Assembly (NCBI GenBank): GCA_025451845.1
Contig: JANWJS010000026.1
Location: 62,001-126,000 of the forward strand
DNA from: Steroidobacteraceae bacterium
Lineage (GTDB): Bacteria; Pseudomonadota; Gammaproteobacteria; Steroidobacterales; Steroidobacteraceae
Direction: 5' to 3'
DNA: 64,000 bases
This document shows, piece after piece, positions 28,199 through 36,763 of this stretch; within the stretch, counting starts at the first letter, position 1; the number at the start of each line of letters is the position of its first letter. Under the pieces are notes generated by a model. The model saw only the letters and a program-made list of their open reading frames with translations. It was not told where the DNA came from and made no database searches. The position numbers were made by a program, and so were the translations under genes.

Positions 28199-28683
28199 CC
28201 ACCGGCAATGTTCTGAAAGTGCTGATTTACGTGTACGACCACTACATGCTGGCCGATCCTGCGGAGGTGCCGGAGCGCAACTGCATGCTCGCGGACCTGC
28301 AGAAGCGCGGCTTTTCGGTCAGCGAGGTCGTGCACGCGATGGAGTGGCTGTCGGCGCTCGTGGGCGACCAGCGCGCATCGCCCGGGTCGGTGGATCCGGA
28401 GTCCGACCGCGCTGGCTTGCGCATTTTCGCCGACGGCGAGCTGTCACGGCTGTCAGCCGACTGCCGCGCATTCCTCATGCTGCTGGACCGCCAGCACGTC
28501 CTCCTGCCCCGCCAGCGCGAGCTCGTCATCGAGCGCGCGTTGGCCCTGGACGTCGATGAGGTCGACGTCGAGCAGCTCAAATGGGTGGTGCTCCTCGTCA
28601 TCTCCAGCCAGCCCGGACAGGAGCTGGCGTTCGCCCGGTTCGAGAGCGTCATGTCGGCAGCCGGCGGCGCCGTCCGTCACTGA
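28195..28683 (+). CDS. smg: Smg family protein (DUF494)
   Basis: The 162-residue protein starts MTTGNVLKVLIYVYDHYM and has FSVSEVVHAMEWLSAL, both characteristic of Smg. It lies between dprA and topA, the order found in many Gammaproteobacteria. Its function is unresolved; it is acidic and soluble. Translation is coupled to dprA through an ATGA overlap, and topA begins 25 bases downstream. Confidence 0.92.
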   Translation: MTTGNVLKVLIYVYDHYMLADPAEVPERNCMLADLQKRGFSVSEVVHAMEWLSALVGDQRASPGSVDPESDRAGLRIFADGELSRLSADCRAFLMLLDRQHVLLPRQRELVIERALALDVDEVDVEQLKWVVLLVISSQPGQELAFARFESVMSAAGGAVRH

Positions 28684-28708
28684 TCGGGCCGAGGGACCTT
28701 TCTGACAC

Positions 28709-31405
28709 ATGGCTGACAATCTGGTCGTGGTCGAGTCGCCCGCCAAGGCGAAGACCATCAAGAAATACCTGGGCAAGGATTTCGAGGTGCTGGCCTCCTA
28801 CGGCCATGTGCGTGATCTCGTGCCGAAGGAGGGTGCGGTCGATCCCGAGCACGGCTTCGCGATGCGCTACCAGGTGCTCGAGAAGAACGAGCGCCACATC
28901 GAGAGCATTGCCCGCGGGCTCGCGAAGTCGAAGGCGCTCTATCTTGCCACTGACCCCGATCGCGAAGGCGAGGCGATCGCCTGGCATCTGAAGGAGATCC
29001 TCAAGTCTCGGGGCGGGCTCGACGGCAAGGCGGTCCACCGCGTGGTGTTCTACGAAATCACCCGCAACGCGATCCGCGAGGCGGTAGCGCAACCGCGCGA
29101 TCTGTCGCTCGACCTCGTCAACGCGCAGCAGGCGCGCCGGGCGCTCGACTATCTGGTCGGTTTCAATCTCTCGCCGCTTCTCTGGAAGAAGGTGCGGCGC
29201 GGCCTGTCGGCAGGCCGCGTCCAGAGCCCTGCCCTGCGCATGATCTGCGAGCGCGAGGCGGAGATCGCCGCCTTCATCAAGCAGGAGTACTGGACGCTCG
29301 AGGGCGAAGGCACGCATCGATCGCCGCCTTTCCCGCTGAAGCTCACGGAATATGCGGGGAAGAAGGTAGAGCAATTCTCCTTTACGAACGACATACAGGC
29401 GCGCGACGTCGAACGCAACATCCAGGAGGCGGCCCGCCAGCCGGTGCGGCCGGGCGGCAACGGTGCTGCCGCGCCGGATCGGCTCGGCCAGCTGCGCGTC
29501 ATTGCGGTGGATCGCAAGCAGCGGCGCCGCACGCCGGCGCCGCCCTTCACCACCTCGACGCTGCAACAGGAGGCCGCGCGCAAGCTCGGCTTCAACGCCC
29601 GGCGCACGATGCGGCTCGCGCAGCAACTCTACGAGGGCGTCGATCTCGGTGAGGGCAACGTCGGCCTCATCACGTACATGCGCACCGATTCCGTTTCTCT
29701 CGCGGCCGAGGCGATCAAGGAGATTCGCGAAGTCGCCGCGCGGCTCTATGGCGGCGCTGAAGTGGCCGAGGAGCCGCGGGTCTACAAGACGAAATCGAAG
29801 AACGCGCAGGAGGCGCACGAGGCGATCCGGCCGACTTCGGCCGCGGTCACGCCGGGCGAGGTCGAGGGCAAGGTCGACCACGACCTCTACAGGCTCTACG
29901 CGCTGATCTGGAAGCGCGCCGTCGCTTCGCAAATGGCGCAGGCGATCTTCGATACGGTCGCGGTCGACATGCTCGCCGGACCGGACGGTCCGGAGCGCCA
30001 CGTGTTGCGTGCGAATGGTTCAACGCTGGTGAAGCCGGGATTCATCGCTGTGTATCAGGAAGATGCGGATGACGTTAAGTCAGACGACGGCGACCATGTG
30101 CTGCCGCCGTTGCAAGAGGGCGATCTCGTCGATCTGGTCGCGCTGCGCGCGGATCAGCACTTCACCGAGCCGCCGCCGCGTTACTCCGAAGCATCGCTGG
30201 TGAAGGCGCTGGAGGAGCACGGAATCGGCCGGCCCTCTACTTACGCAACCATCATCTCGACGCTTCAGGATCGGGAGTACGCGGAGATGGACAACCGCCG
30301 CTTCGTACCCACCGATATCGGCAAGATCGTCAACCGTTTCCTGACGGACCACTTCCACCGTTACGTGGAGTACGGGTTCACGGCGGCCATGGAGGATGAG
30401 CTCGACGCGATTTCCCGCGGCGAGGAGGAATGGACGCAACCGCTCGACAAGTTCTGGAAGCCCTTTATCCGTCAGGTGGAGCGCATCGAGAAGAACGTTT
30501 CCCGCGAGGAAGTCGCGCAGGCGCGCGAGCTCGGCAAGGACCCGGCGACCGGCAAGCCGGTCAGCGTGCGGATGGGCCGCTACGGCCCCTTCGTGCAGAT
30601 CGGCACCAAGGACGATGTCGAGAAGCCGCGCTTTGCGGGCTTGCGGCCCGGACAGAAGATGGACGCCATCACGATGGCCGATGCCATGGAGCTCTTCAAG
30701 CTGCCACGCGCGCTGGGCCAGACGGCCGCAGGCGAGGTGATCGTCGCCAACATCGGCCGTTTCGGCCCGTACGTGAAGTATGGCAGCAAGTACGTATCGC
30801 TCAAGGAGGATGATCCCTACACGGTGACGCTGGAGCGGGCGCTGGAAGTCATCCGCCTCAAGCAGGAGGCGGATGCGAACCGTATCATCGCCGACTTCGG
30901 CGTGGACAACATCCAGGTGTTGAATGGCCGCTATGGCCCATACATCACCGACGGCAAGAAGAACGCCAAGGTGCCGAAGGAGCGGGAGCCGAAATCCATG
31001 ACATTGGATGAGTGCCGCACGCTGTTGGCCCAGGCGCCGGAGCGTGGCAAAGGCCGCTTCGGGCGCTTCGGCCGCGGCCGGCGGGGTGCGACTGGGCCCA
31101 AAGCGCTCGCACCGGGTGCAACGGCGGCACGAGCAAAGGGCTCCGCCAAACCTCCGGGCACTCCTGCTCCATCAGCCGCGGCGGCTTCGCGGCCCCGGAC
31201 GCCGGCTGCGGGCCGAAGGGCGGACGGCGCTCACGCAGCCGCGCCGCACCGCGCAAAGACTGCGACGGAGCGCAGCAACGGAGCCACCGCCGAAAGCGCT
31301 CGGCGCCGCCCCGCCAGCGCAGCGAAGAAGCCCGCGAAGAAAAAGGCCGCCGCACGCAAGGCCGCAGGCAAGGCACCGGCGCCCCGTCCCCGCAGCGTGA
31401 AATAA
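28709..31405 (+). CDS. topA: DNA topoisomerase I (type IA)
   Basis: The 898-residue enzyme relaxes negatively supercoiled DNA. The TOPRIM domain starts NLVVVESPAKAKTIKKYLG and has DPDREGEAIAWHL (Mg-binding acidic residues). The active-site tyrosine is in GLITYMRTDS, and HEAIRPT lies in the cap region. The C-terminal half lacks the CxxC zinc ribbons of the E. coli enzyme. It has instead GRYGPF/GRFGPYVKYG/GRYGPYITDG repeats of the Toprim C-repeat type (about residues 615-765). A final segment of about 125 residues is rich in Lys, Arg, Ala and Pro and resembles histone H1. Size agrees with this non-zinc form plus its tail. Confidence 0.96.
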   Translation: MADNLVVVESPAKAKTIKKYLGKDFEVLASYGHVRDLVPKEGAVDPEHGFAMRYQVLEKNERHIESIARGLAKSKALYLATDPDREGEAIAWHLKEILKSRGGLDGKAVHRVVFYEITRNAIREAVAQPRDLSLDLVNAQQARRALDYLVGFNLSPLLWKKVRRGLSAGRVQSPALRMICEREAEIAAFIKQEYWTLEGEGTHRSPPFPLKLTEYAGKKVEQFSFTNDIQARDVERNIQEAARQPVRPGGNGAAAPDRLGQLRVIAVDRKQRRRTPAPPFTTSTLQQEAARKLGFNARRTMRLAQQLYEGVDLGEGNVGLITYMRTDSVSLAAEAIKEIREVAARLYGGAEVAEEPRVYKTKSKNAQEAHEAIRPTSAAVTPGEVEGKVDHDLYRLYALIWKRAVASQMAQAIFDTVAVDMLAGPDGPERHVLRANGSTLVKPGFIAVYQEDADDVKSDDGDHVLPPLQEGDLVDLVALRADQHFTEPPPRYSEASLVKALEEHGIGRPSTYATIISTLQDREYAEMDNRRFVPTDIGKIVNRFLTDHFHRYVEYGFTAAMEDELDAISRGEEEWTQPLDKFWKPFIRQVERIEKNVSREEVAQARELGKDPATGKPVSVRMGRYGPFVQIGTKDDVEKPRFAGLRPGQKMDAITMADAMELFKLPRALGQTAAGEVIVANIGRFGPYVKYGSKYVSLKEDDPYTVTLERALEVIRLKQEADANRIIADFGVDNIQVLNGRYGPYITDGKKNAKVPKEREPKSMTLDECRTLLAQAPERGKGRFGRFGRGRRGATGPKALAPGATAARAKGSAKPPGTPAPSAAAASRPRTPAAGRRADGAHAAAPHRAKTATERSNGATAESARRRPASAAKKPAKKKAAARKAAGKAPAPRPRSVK

Positions 31406-31452
31406 AGGACTGGGATAATTCTTGGAAATCAGGCACCGGGACGTGCACATCA

Positions 31453-32694
31453 TCAAGGATTGTGGACGACGTCTCCGACCTTGATGGTGTCGGAAGCACC
31501 CACGATCAGCCCGAAGCTCAGGTTCGCATAGGTCTTGAAGATGAGCGCCGTCCCGGCGCGCTCATCGGGCAGCCTCACCCGCGGCGCGAGCGAAGTCCCC
31601 ATCGAGCCTAGATGCCGAAGTAACCCGCCGTGCGCGCCATAGACATCGCGCACCACCTCGCCGGCCTGGTCCACTTCCAACACGTTTCCCGGCTCCAGGC
31701 CGGCATCGGACCCGCGGTTGACGACCACGATGTCATATTGCCCGGCAAGGTCGCTGACCCCCGTATCTCCGACGATCCAGGCGATCTTGCCGTCGATCTC
31801 CGTCGAGGGCGCCCGGGGCTCCAGGTTCAGGGGAACTTGAGTGTCCGTCGAGATCAGCTTGTCGCCGCGTAGAGTCTCCCGCGACGTGTCGATGAGCACG
31901 GCCCGCGCCGGGCTCGTAACCGGTTGGGTGAGCAAAGCGGTGGCGGTGTAGATGCCCAGGTAGGCCAGCACATGGCCGCTGTCCGGATCGCGTAATTCGT
32001 CGCTGATGTGGACGATGCTGTAGCGCGGGTGGGTAGCGGCTCCGAGGCCGCGGATGTAGGCGATGTTGCTGGAACCGGCGATCACGTGGTCGTTGCGGAA
32101 CGCGACGACGTGCGGCGCCGCGCGCACTTCCTCCTTGGTGAGCACGGAGGGCCGCTCGAGAAAGGCGGCGATCGAAGAGTACGGGATCGTCGGGATCGCG
32201 GCTATATTCGGTGTGCTGCGCAGCCGCGGCTCGAGCCGCAGCGCGCTCGCCTCGACCAGGCGGACCTGCGGCCGGCCGTTGCTGTCGTAGGCCAGAGCCA
32301 GCTTGTCGCCCGGATAGATCAGGTGGGGATTGCGGATGTCTGGATTGATGTACCAGACCTCGGGCCAATCCCAGGGATCCTTGAGGTACATCGAGGCGAT
32401 GCCCCAGAGGGTGTCGCCCCGCTTGACCGTGTAGGTCAGGGGCGCATTCGGATTGATTTGCGGAACCGGCGCCGCCGCAGCCTGTGGCTGCGGCGCATCG
32501 GCGGCCGCGACTGCCGCCTGCGTCGCGGTCTGGTTATCATCCGCGGCCGGCGTCTGCGTTGCAGGCGGGGCAGTTTCCTGCGCCGCGCTGGGAGCAGCGT
32601 GACGTGAGCCGTGCAGCAACGAGCAGCCGGCCAAGGTCACCGACAGGGCGATACCCGCTGCCAAGCGGGTCCGGAAAGCTAGATTCGAGACCAT
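31453..32694 (-). CDS. LysM-domain outer-membrane lipoprotein
   Basis: The 413-residue product has a lipoprotein signal ending in LSVTLAGC, an Ala/Pro/Gln-rich linker, and a LysM domain (TYTVKRGDTLWGIASMYLKDPWDWPEVW, about residues 90-140). The long C-terminal part of beta strands binds no known ligand. LysM domains bind peptidoglycan. Such a gene is often found divergent from def or dprA in Gammaproteobacteria, as here. The ATG at 32694 was preferred to GTG 32700 because AAGGGG lies at a suitable distance. It converges with topA across 47 bases without a clear hairpin terminator. Confidence 0.85.
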   Translation of the reverse strand: MVSNLAFRTRLAAGIALSVTLAGCSLLHGSRHAAPSAAQETAPPATQTPAADDNQTATQAAVAAADAPQPQAAAAPVPQINPNAPLTYTVKRGDTLWGIASMYLKDPWDWPEVWYINPDIRNPHLIYPGDKLALAYDSNGRPQVRLVEASALRLEPRLRSTPNIAAIPTIPYSSIAAFLERPSVLTKEEVRAAPHVVAFRNDHVIAGSSNIAYIRGLGAATHPRYSIVHISDELRDPDSGHVLAYLGIYTATALLTQPVTSPARAVLIDTSRETLRGDKLISTDTQVPLNLEPRAPSTEIDGKIAWIVGDTGVSDLAGQYDIVVVNRGSDAGLEPGNVLEVDQAGEVVRDVYGAHGGLLRHLGSMGTSLAPRVRLPDERAGTALIFKTYANLSFGLIVGASDTIKVGDVVHNP

Positions 32695-33055
32695 CTCCAC
32701 CCCTTCATGTATCGGCCCAAGGTCGGCTACGCCGCGTTGCTCGGCCCATCCTGGGCCTCTCGCCGCGTCGGGGGCCGACTTGCGTCGTCCAAAATCGCTC
32801 CAGACGATTTTGGGGCGAGCGCGGGCCTACCTATGACTCTGTCGATCGCGCGGCCCAGGGAACGGGCACTGGGCCGCTGACTCACTTGCTTTCGCACGCT
32901 GGGACCGGAGCTGCGACCAGCTTGAATGGGCGCGGTATAATCGCATGCCGGTATCGGGCGCATGGCGGCTTAATGTCAAGTTGTGCGCTGGATCACGGCC
33001 TAGCCTGCCCCTACGGGCCCCTTGAACCCTGGTTGCCTGCCGCAATCGAACCCAC
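32695..33055. other. 361-base divergent gap between the LysM gene and def
   Basis: It holds a family A repeat (32789-32893) and, nearer to def, a good TATAAT hexamer (32936-32941) that could be a -10 element for def, with no convincing -35. The remaining 115 bases before def contain no recognisable structure or gene. A short CGGCCCA...GGGCC direct/inverted patch lies at about 32743-32760. Confidence 0.5.
32789..32893 (+). repeat. dispersed intergenic repeat, family A copy 3
   Basis: It begins with a strong hairpin CCAAAATCG-CTCCAGA-CGATTTTGG (32789-32813) and ends with ACTGGGCCGCTGACTCACTT followed by GCTTTC. Spacing between hairpin and tail (about 60 bases) matches copies 2 and 5. Confidence 0.75.
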
Positions 33056-33595
33056 ATGGCGATTAGATCGATTCTCGAATTCCCCGATCCCCGGTTGCGC
33101 ACGCGTGCGCAGCGGGTCACGCGTTTCGACGCGGACCTTCACCGGATCATCGACGACATGCTGGAAACCATGTATGCCGCGCCCGGGATCGGACTGGCCG
33201 CGACGCAGGTCGACGTTCACCAGCGGCTGATCGTCATCGACATCTCCGCCGAGCGAAACGATCCCCTGGTCCTCATCAATCCGGAGATCCTCTCCCGCGA
33301 GGGCGAGATTGCGACCGAGGAGGGCTGCCTCTCCGTCCCCGGTTATTTCGATGAGGTGACGCGCGCTTCCAAGATCCGTGTGCGTGCCCACGACCGCGAT
33401 GGCAACGTCTTCGAGCGTGACTGCGAGGAAATTCTCGCGGTTTGCGTCCAGCATGAGATGGATCACATCGACGGCAAGCTGTTCGTCGATTACCTCTCCA
33501 GCCTCAAGCGCGAGCGCGTCCGCAAGAAGCTGGAAAAGGAGCGCAAGGAGCGCGCGGCCCGGTCCTCCGTCCCCGAGCGCCGCCGTGCGCTGTGA
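33056..33595 (+). CDS. def: peptide deformylase
   Basis: The 179-residue metalloenzyme removes the N-formyl group from nascent proteins. All three deformylase motifs are seen: PGIGLAATQ (GxGLAAxQ), EEGCLSVPG (metal cysteine) and QHEMDHIDG (two metal histidines and catalytic glutamate). The C-terminal 20 residues are highly charged ([15 protein letters not shown]). It is followed by fmt, as is usual, but here with a 174-base gap filled by the tandem family B repeat. Confidence 0.96.
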   Translation: MAIRSILEFPDPRLRTRAQRVTRFDADLHRIIDDMLETMYAAPGIGLAATQVDVHQRLIVIDISAERNDPLVLINPEILSREGEIATEEGCLSVPGYFDEVTRASKIRVRAHDRDGNVFERDCEEILAVCVQHEMDHIDGKLFVDYLSSLKRERVRKKLEKERKERAARSSVPERRRAL

Positions 33596-33600
33596 TGATC

Positions 33601-33666
33601 GGCTAAAAGTCGCCTGCGGCGCTTTGAGCGAGACCCTACACGGTTGCCGCGGGCGCAGGGAACGGC
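33601..33666 (+). repeat. family B repeat, first tandem unit (78-bp period)
   Basis: GGCTAAAAGTCGCCTGCGGC begins the unit and GCGCAGGGAACGGC ends it. The next unit at 33679 differs at only two of 66 positions. In this copy only the left arm of the B hairpin is present; the sequence after it (CTGTTTTTTGATTGG) is T-rich. Confidence 0.8.
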
Positions 33667-33678
33667 TGTTTTTTGATT

Positions 33679-33755
33679 GGCTCAAAGCCGCCTGCGGCGC
33701 TTTGAGCGAGACCCTACACGGTTGCCGCGGGCGCAGGGAACGGCCCTGCGCCCGC
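33679..33755 (+). repeat. family B repeat, second tandem unit with complete hairpin
   Basis: The 66-base unit is repeated at 33679-33744 and continues into the right arm of a hairpin: GCGGGCGCAGGG (33727-33738), loop AACGG, CCCTGCGCCCGC (33744-33755). The stem ends 14 bases before the fmt GTG, so it could affect fmt initiation. Confidence 0.8.
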
Positions 33756-33769
33756 TGCGCTCAATAGAC

Positions 33770-34747
33770 GTGCGCGTTGCATTCGCCGGCACGCCGGATT
33801 TCGCGGTGCCGGCACTGCAATCGCTGATGCGCTCGCTGCACCAGCTGGTCGGCGTACTGACGCAGCCCGACCGTCCCCGCGGCCGCGGGCAGCACCTGAC
33901 CCCCTCGCCGGTGAAAGCCGCCGTCGAGGGCGCAGTGCCTGTCGCGCAGCCGGCCAGTCTACGATCCCCTGAAGACCGGGCTACTCTCGCCGCCTGGCGC
34001 CCCGACGTGTTGGTCGTCGTGGCATATGGGCTCATCCTGCCGAAGCCTGTCCTCGAGATCCCGCGGCTCGGGTGTGTAAACGTCCACGCATCGCTGCTGC
34101 CCCGCTGGCGGGGTGCGGCGCCGGTCGAGCGCGCCCTGCTCGCGGGCGACGAGACCACCGGGGTGACTATCATGCGGATGGAGGAGGGACTCGATACCGG
34201 ACCGATCCTGCTGCAACGAGCGGTCGCGATCGGTCCGCGCGACACCGGCACCACTTTGCGCGCCACACTCGCCGACGAGGGCGCTGCGCTGCTGCTCGAG
34301 GCATTGCAGGGGCTCGGCGACGGCACTCTGCACCCGCGCCCACAGCCCCTCGAAGGTGTCACCTACGCGCGCAAGCTGGAAAAGCGTGAGGCGCCCATAG
34401 ACTGGAACCGCCCGGCGGTGCAGATCGAGCGGCAGGTGCGGGGGCTGCAACCTTGGCCTCTGGCGGAGACTAGCCTATTGGACCCACGGACCGGCGTGCC
34501 AGAGCGCCTGCTGGTCCATGCTGCCAGAGTGGTGCCCGGTGGCGGCGCAGCCGCACTGAGCGTTGCCGGTTGCATCGTGGAGACGGACGGGCGCCACGAG
34601 GCGGGCTATATCCGGGTGCAATGCGGTGACGGTTGCCTGGACCTGCTCGCCCTGCAGCGCCCCGGAGGGCAGCGCTTGCCAGCCGCGCTCTTCACCCGCG
34701 GACCCCGGGCGCTCGTAACCTCGACGGTGCTCGGTGGCATGAGTTGA
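33770..34747 (+). CDS. fmt: methionyl-tRNA formyltransferase
   Basis: The 325-residue enzyme transfers a formyl group from 10-formyl-THF to initiator Met-tRNA. It starts VRVAFAGTPDFAVPAL, contains NVHASLLPRWRGAAPVERAL (catalytic Asn-His-Asp region) and the C-terminal OB-like domain. The start is a GTG at 33770; the longer frame to 33677 is composed of repeat B and was rejected. The C-terminal part has an Arg-rich loop. The rsmB start overlaps its stop codon. Confidence 0.93.
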   Translation: MRVAFAGTPDFAVPALQSLMRSLHQLVGVLTQPDRPRGRGQHLTPSPVKAAVEGAVPVAQPASLRSPEDRATLAAWRPDVLVVVAYGLILPKPVLEIPRLGCVNVHASLLPRWRGAAPVERALLAGDETTGVTIMRMEEGLDTGPILLQRAVAIGPRDTGTTLRATLADEGAALLLEALQGLGDGTLHPRPQPLEGVTYARKLEKREAPIDWNRPAVQIERQVRGLQPWPLAETSLLDPRTGVPERLLVHAARVVPGGGAAALSVAGCIVETDGRHEAGYIRVQCGDGCLDLLALQRPGGQRLPAALFTRGPRALVTSTVLGGMS

Positions 34748-36096
34748 GCGGCGGACCAGGGAATCCGGGCGCGCGGGCCCTTGCCGAGGCCGCCCGGGCC
34801 GTCGCGGCCGTCATGCGCGGGCGATCAGCCGACGAAGCGCTGGCTGCAACCGAAGCCAGTCCCCGGCGCCCCGCGGTTCGGGCCATGGCGCTGGGCACCC
34901 TGCGCTGGTACCTTCGCCTGCGCCCCGCCGTGGACGCGCTGCTCGACTCTCCGGCAACGCTGGCTCGGGAGGTCCACGCGCTGCTCGTCACCGCCGCCCA
35001 TCAGGTCGAGTATTCGCGCGATGCTCCGGCGCCCATCGTGAATCTTGCCGTGGATGCGATCCGCCTGCTGGCCCAGCCGCGCGCCGCAGGACTCGTCAAT
35101 GCCGTACTGCGTCGCTTTGTGCGCGAGCGTCAGGCACTGCTTGCGGGCGCAGACATCGATCTGGCTACCCGGACGGCACATCCGGCTTGGCTGACCGTGG
35201 CGCTGGCCCAGGCCTGGCCGAAGCAGCACGAGCGCATTCTTCAGGCCAACAATGCCCATCCTCCGATGGTCCTGCGCCTCAATACCCGCCGCCGCTCGCC
35301 AGCGGACTACCTGAGCGATTTGGCCGCAGCGGGACTGGCAGGCTCCATCGTGGACTGGACGGTCAGCGAGCGAGGCTCCGCCGCGGTGGTGCTCGAGCGG
35401 CCGGTTTCGGTAGGCGGGCTGCCGGGCTTCAAAGAGGGTTGGGCATCCGTGCAGGATGCCGGCGCGCAGCTCGCTCCGCTGCTGCTCGAGGCCGCGGCGG
35501 GAATGCGCGTGCTCGATACCTGCGCCGCTCCAGGTAGCAAGACGAGCCACCTGCTCGAGAGCGCCGCCGGCCCGCTCGAACTGACCGCCGTCGACATCGA
35601 TGCCGATCGCCTGGGCCGTGTCGCGGAGAACCTGCGGCGCCTCGGTCTGGCGGCACGCCTCGTGGCCGCGGACCTGCGCGACCCCGGGTCTTTTTGGGAC
35701 GGGCAGCCCTACGATCGGATTCTGGTGGATGCTCCATGCTCCGGCACGGGGGTGATTCGCCGCCACCCCGACATCAAGCTCCTCCGTCGCGCCGAGGACG
35801 TGCCGGCCTTTGCGCGAACCCAGCTGGAGATCCTCCAGGCGGCCTTCGGCATGCTCGCCCCCGGGGGGCGGCTGGTGTACGTCACCTGCTCGGTGCTCCC
35901 GGCCGAGAACGAGGCGGTGGTCGCCCGACTGCTCGCCGAGCAGCCCCAGGCGCGTCCGGCATCCATGGCCCAGGGTGAAGCTCTCGCCCCAGGCGGTATC
36001 GCTCGCGAAGTCGGTACTCAGCTTCTTTGCGGAGGAGCGGCGGAAACCGACGGGTTCTATTATGCTTGTGTCGAAAAGACAACGCGCGGAACCTGA
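34744..36096 (+). CDS. rsmB: 16S rRNA (cytosine-967-C5)-methyltransferase RsmB
   Basis: The 450-residue product has an N-terminal NusB-like RNA-binding domain (AVMRGRSADEALAA...ALGTLRWYLRLRP, residues about 10-150). The SAM methyltransferase domain follows, with LDTCAAPGSKTSHLLE, VDIDADRLGRV, DAPCSGTGVIRRHPD and the catalytic cysteine motif VTCSVLPAENE. It methylates C967 of 16S rRNA. The start is inferred to be TTG at 34744, inside the fmt stop (TTGA), since the frame further upstream reads through fmt codons and no ATG/GTG is nearby. The end runs close to the DUF4390 gene. Confidence 0.92.
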   Translation: MSGGPGNPGARALAEAARAVAAVMRGRSADEALAATEASPRRPAVRAMALGTLRWYLRLRPAVDALLDSPATLAREVHALLVTAAHQVEYSRDAPAPIVNLAVDAIRLLAQPRAAGLVNAVLRRFVRERQALLAGADIDLATRTAHPAWLTVALAQAWPKQHERILQANNAHPPMVLRLNTRRRSPADYLSDLAAAGLAGSIVDWTVSERGSAAVVLERPVSVGGLPGFKEGWASVQDAGAQLAPLLLEAAAGMRVLDTCAAPGSKTSHLLESAAGPLELTAVDIDADRLGRVAENLRRLGLAARLVAADLRDPGSFWDGQPYDRILVDAPCSGTGVIRRHPDIKLLRRAEDVPAFARTQLEILQAAFGMLAPGGRLVYVTCSVLPAENEAVVARLLAEQPQARPASMAQGEALAPGGIAREVGTQLLCGGAAETDGFYYACVEKTTRGT

Positions 36097-36142
36097 GCGG
36101 CGTGTTCGGGTCCGAGAGACTCAAGCATCAGCCGTTGCATTC

Positions 36143-36763
36143 ATGCCACGACGGTTCTCAATATCGGACCGCTCGCTCCCCCACCCTCGGAGGGGCAGCT
36201 GGCCGAGCCTGATCATTCTGGCCGGCGCGTTGCTGGCTGCGTTTTCCAGCACACCGTCCCTGGCCAATGCTCTGGATGGGGTGCTGCAGGTCGGCTCCGC
36301 CTACGTCAACTTTGATCATGGTGTGATCCAGCTCTACGCGCGCGTCCAGTACCCCCTGAATCCCGCGATTCGCGAAGCGCTGCAGGACGGGGTCACCCTG
36401 ACGTTCGATCTCGAGGCCAGAGTCGATCGCGTGCGCCATCTCTGGTTCGACGCTAACGTCGTCGATCTCACGCTGCGACGGGAGCTCGCCTACCACGTGG
36501 TCACAGATCGCTTCGTGGTTCGCGACGTGCGCAGCGGCGACCAGAAGAGCTTCGAGACGCTGCAGGAGGCGCTCGCCTACCTCGGAAAGGTCGACAATTG
36601 GCCCATTCTCGTCGAGCCGCAGCTCGATGGAGGCCACTATATCATCAGCGTGCGCGCGGGCGTGCGGCGCGGCAAGCTGCCGGCTTCTCTGCGCGCGCTC
36701 CTTTTCTGGACGGATGACTGGCAACGCGTGAGCAAGTGGTACTCATGGTCTCTGCCGGTGTAA
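36143..36763 (+). CDS. DUF4390 protein, probably exported
   Basis: The 206-residue product has a long signal-like N-terminus (SLIILAGALLAAFSSTPSLANA). The body is beta-rich, with DGVTLTFDLEARVDRVRHLW and WRVSKWYSW-type aromatic motifs at its end (DDWQRVSKWYSWSLPV), as in the DUF4390 family. Its function is not known. It sits between rsmB and ntrY, a conserved position. An ATG at 36062 would extend it by 27 residues before the signal; the later ATG is favoured because it gives a typical export signal. Its 3' end overlaps ntrY by about 28 bases. Confidence 0.8.
   Translation: MPRRFSISDRSLPHPRRGSWPSLIILAGALLAAFSSTPSLANALDGVLQVGSAYVNFDHGVIQLYARVQYPLNPAIREALQDGVTLTFDLEARVDRVRHLWFDANVVDLTLRRELAYHVVTDRFVVRDVRSGDQKSFETLQEALAYLGKVDNWPILVEPQLDGGHYIISVRAGVRRGKLPASLRALLFWTDDWQRVSKWYSWSLPV

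Noticed and set aside
33677-33769. N-terminal extension of fmt.
   Set aside because: It is translated from repeat B and is not part of known Fmt proteins.
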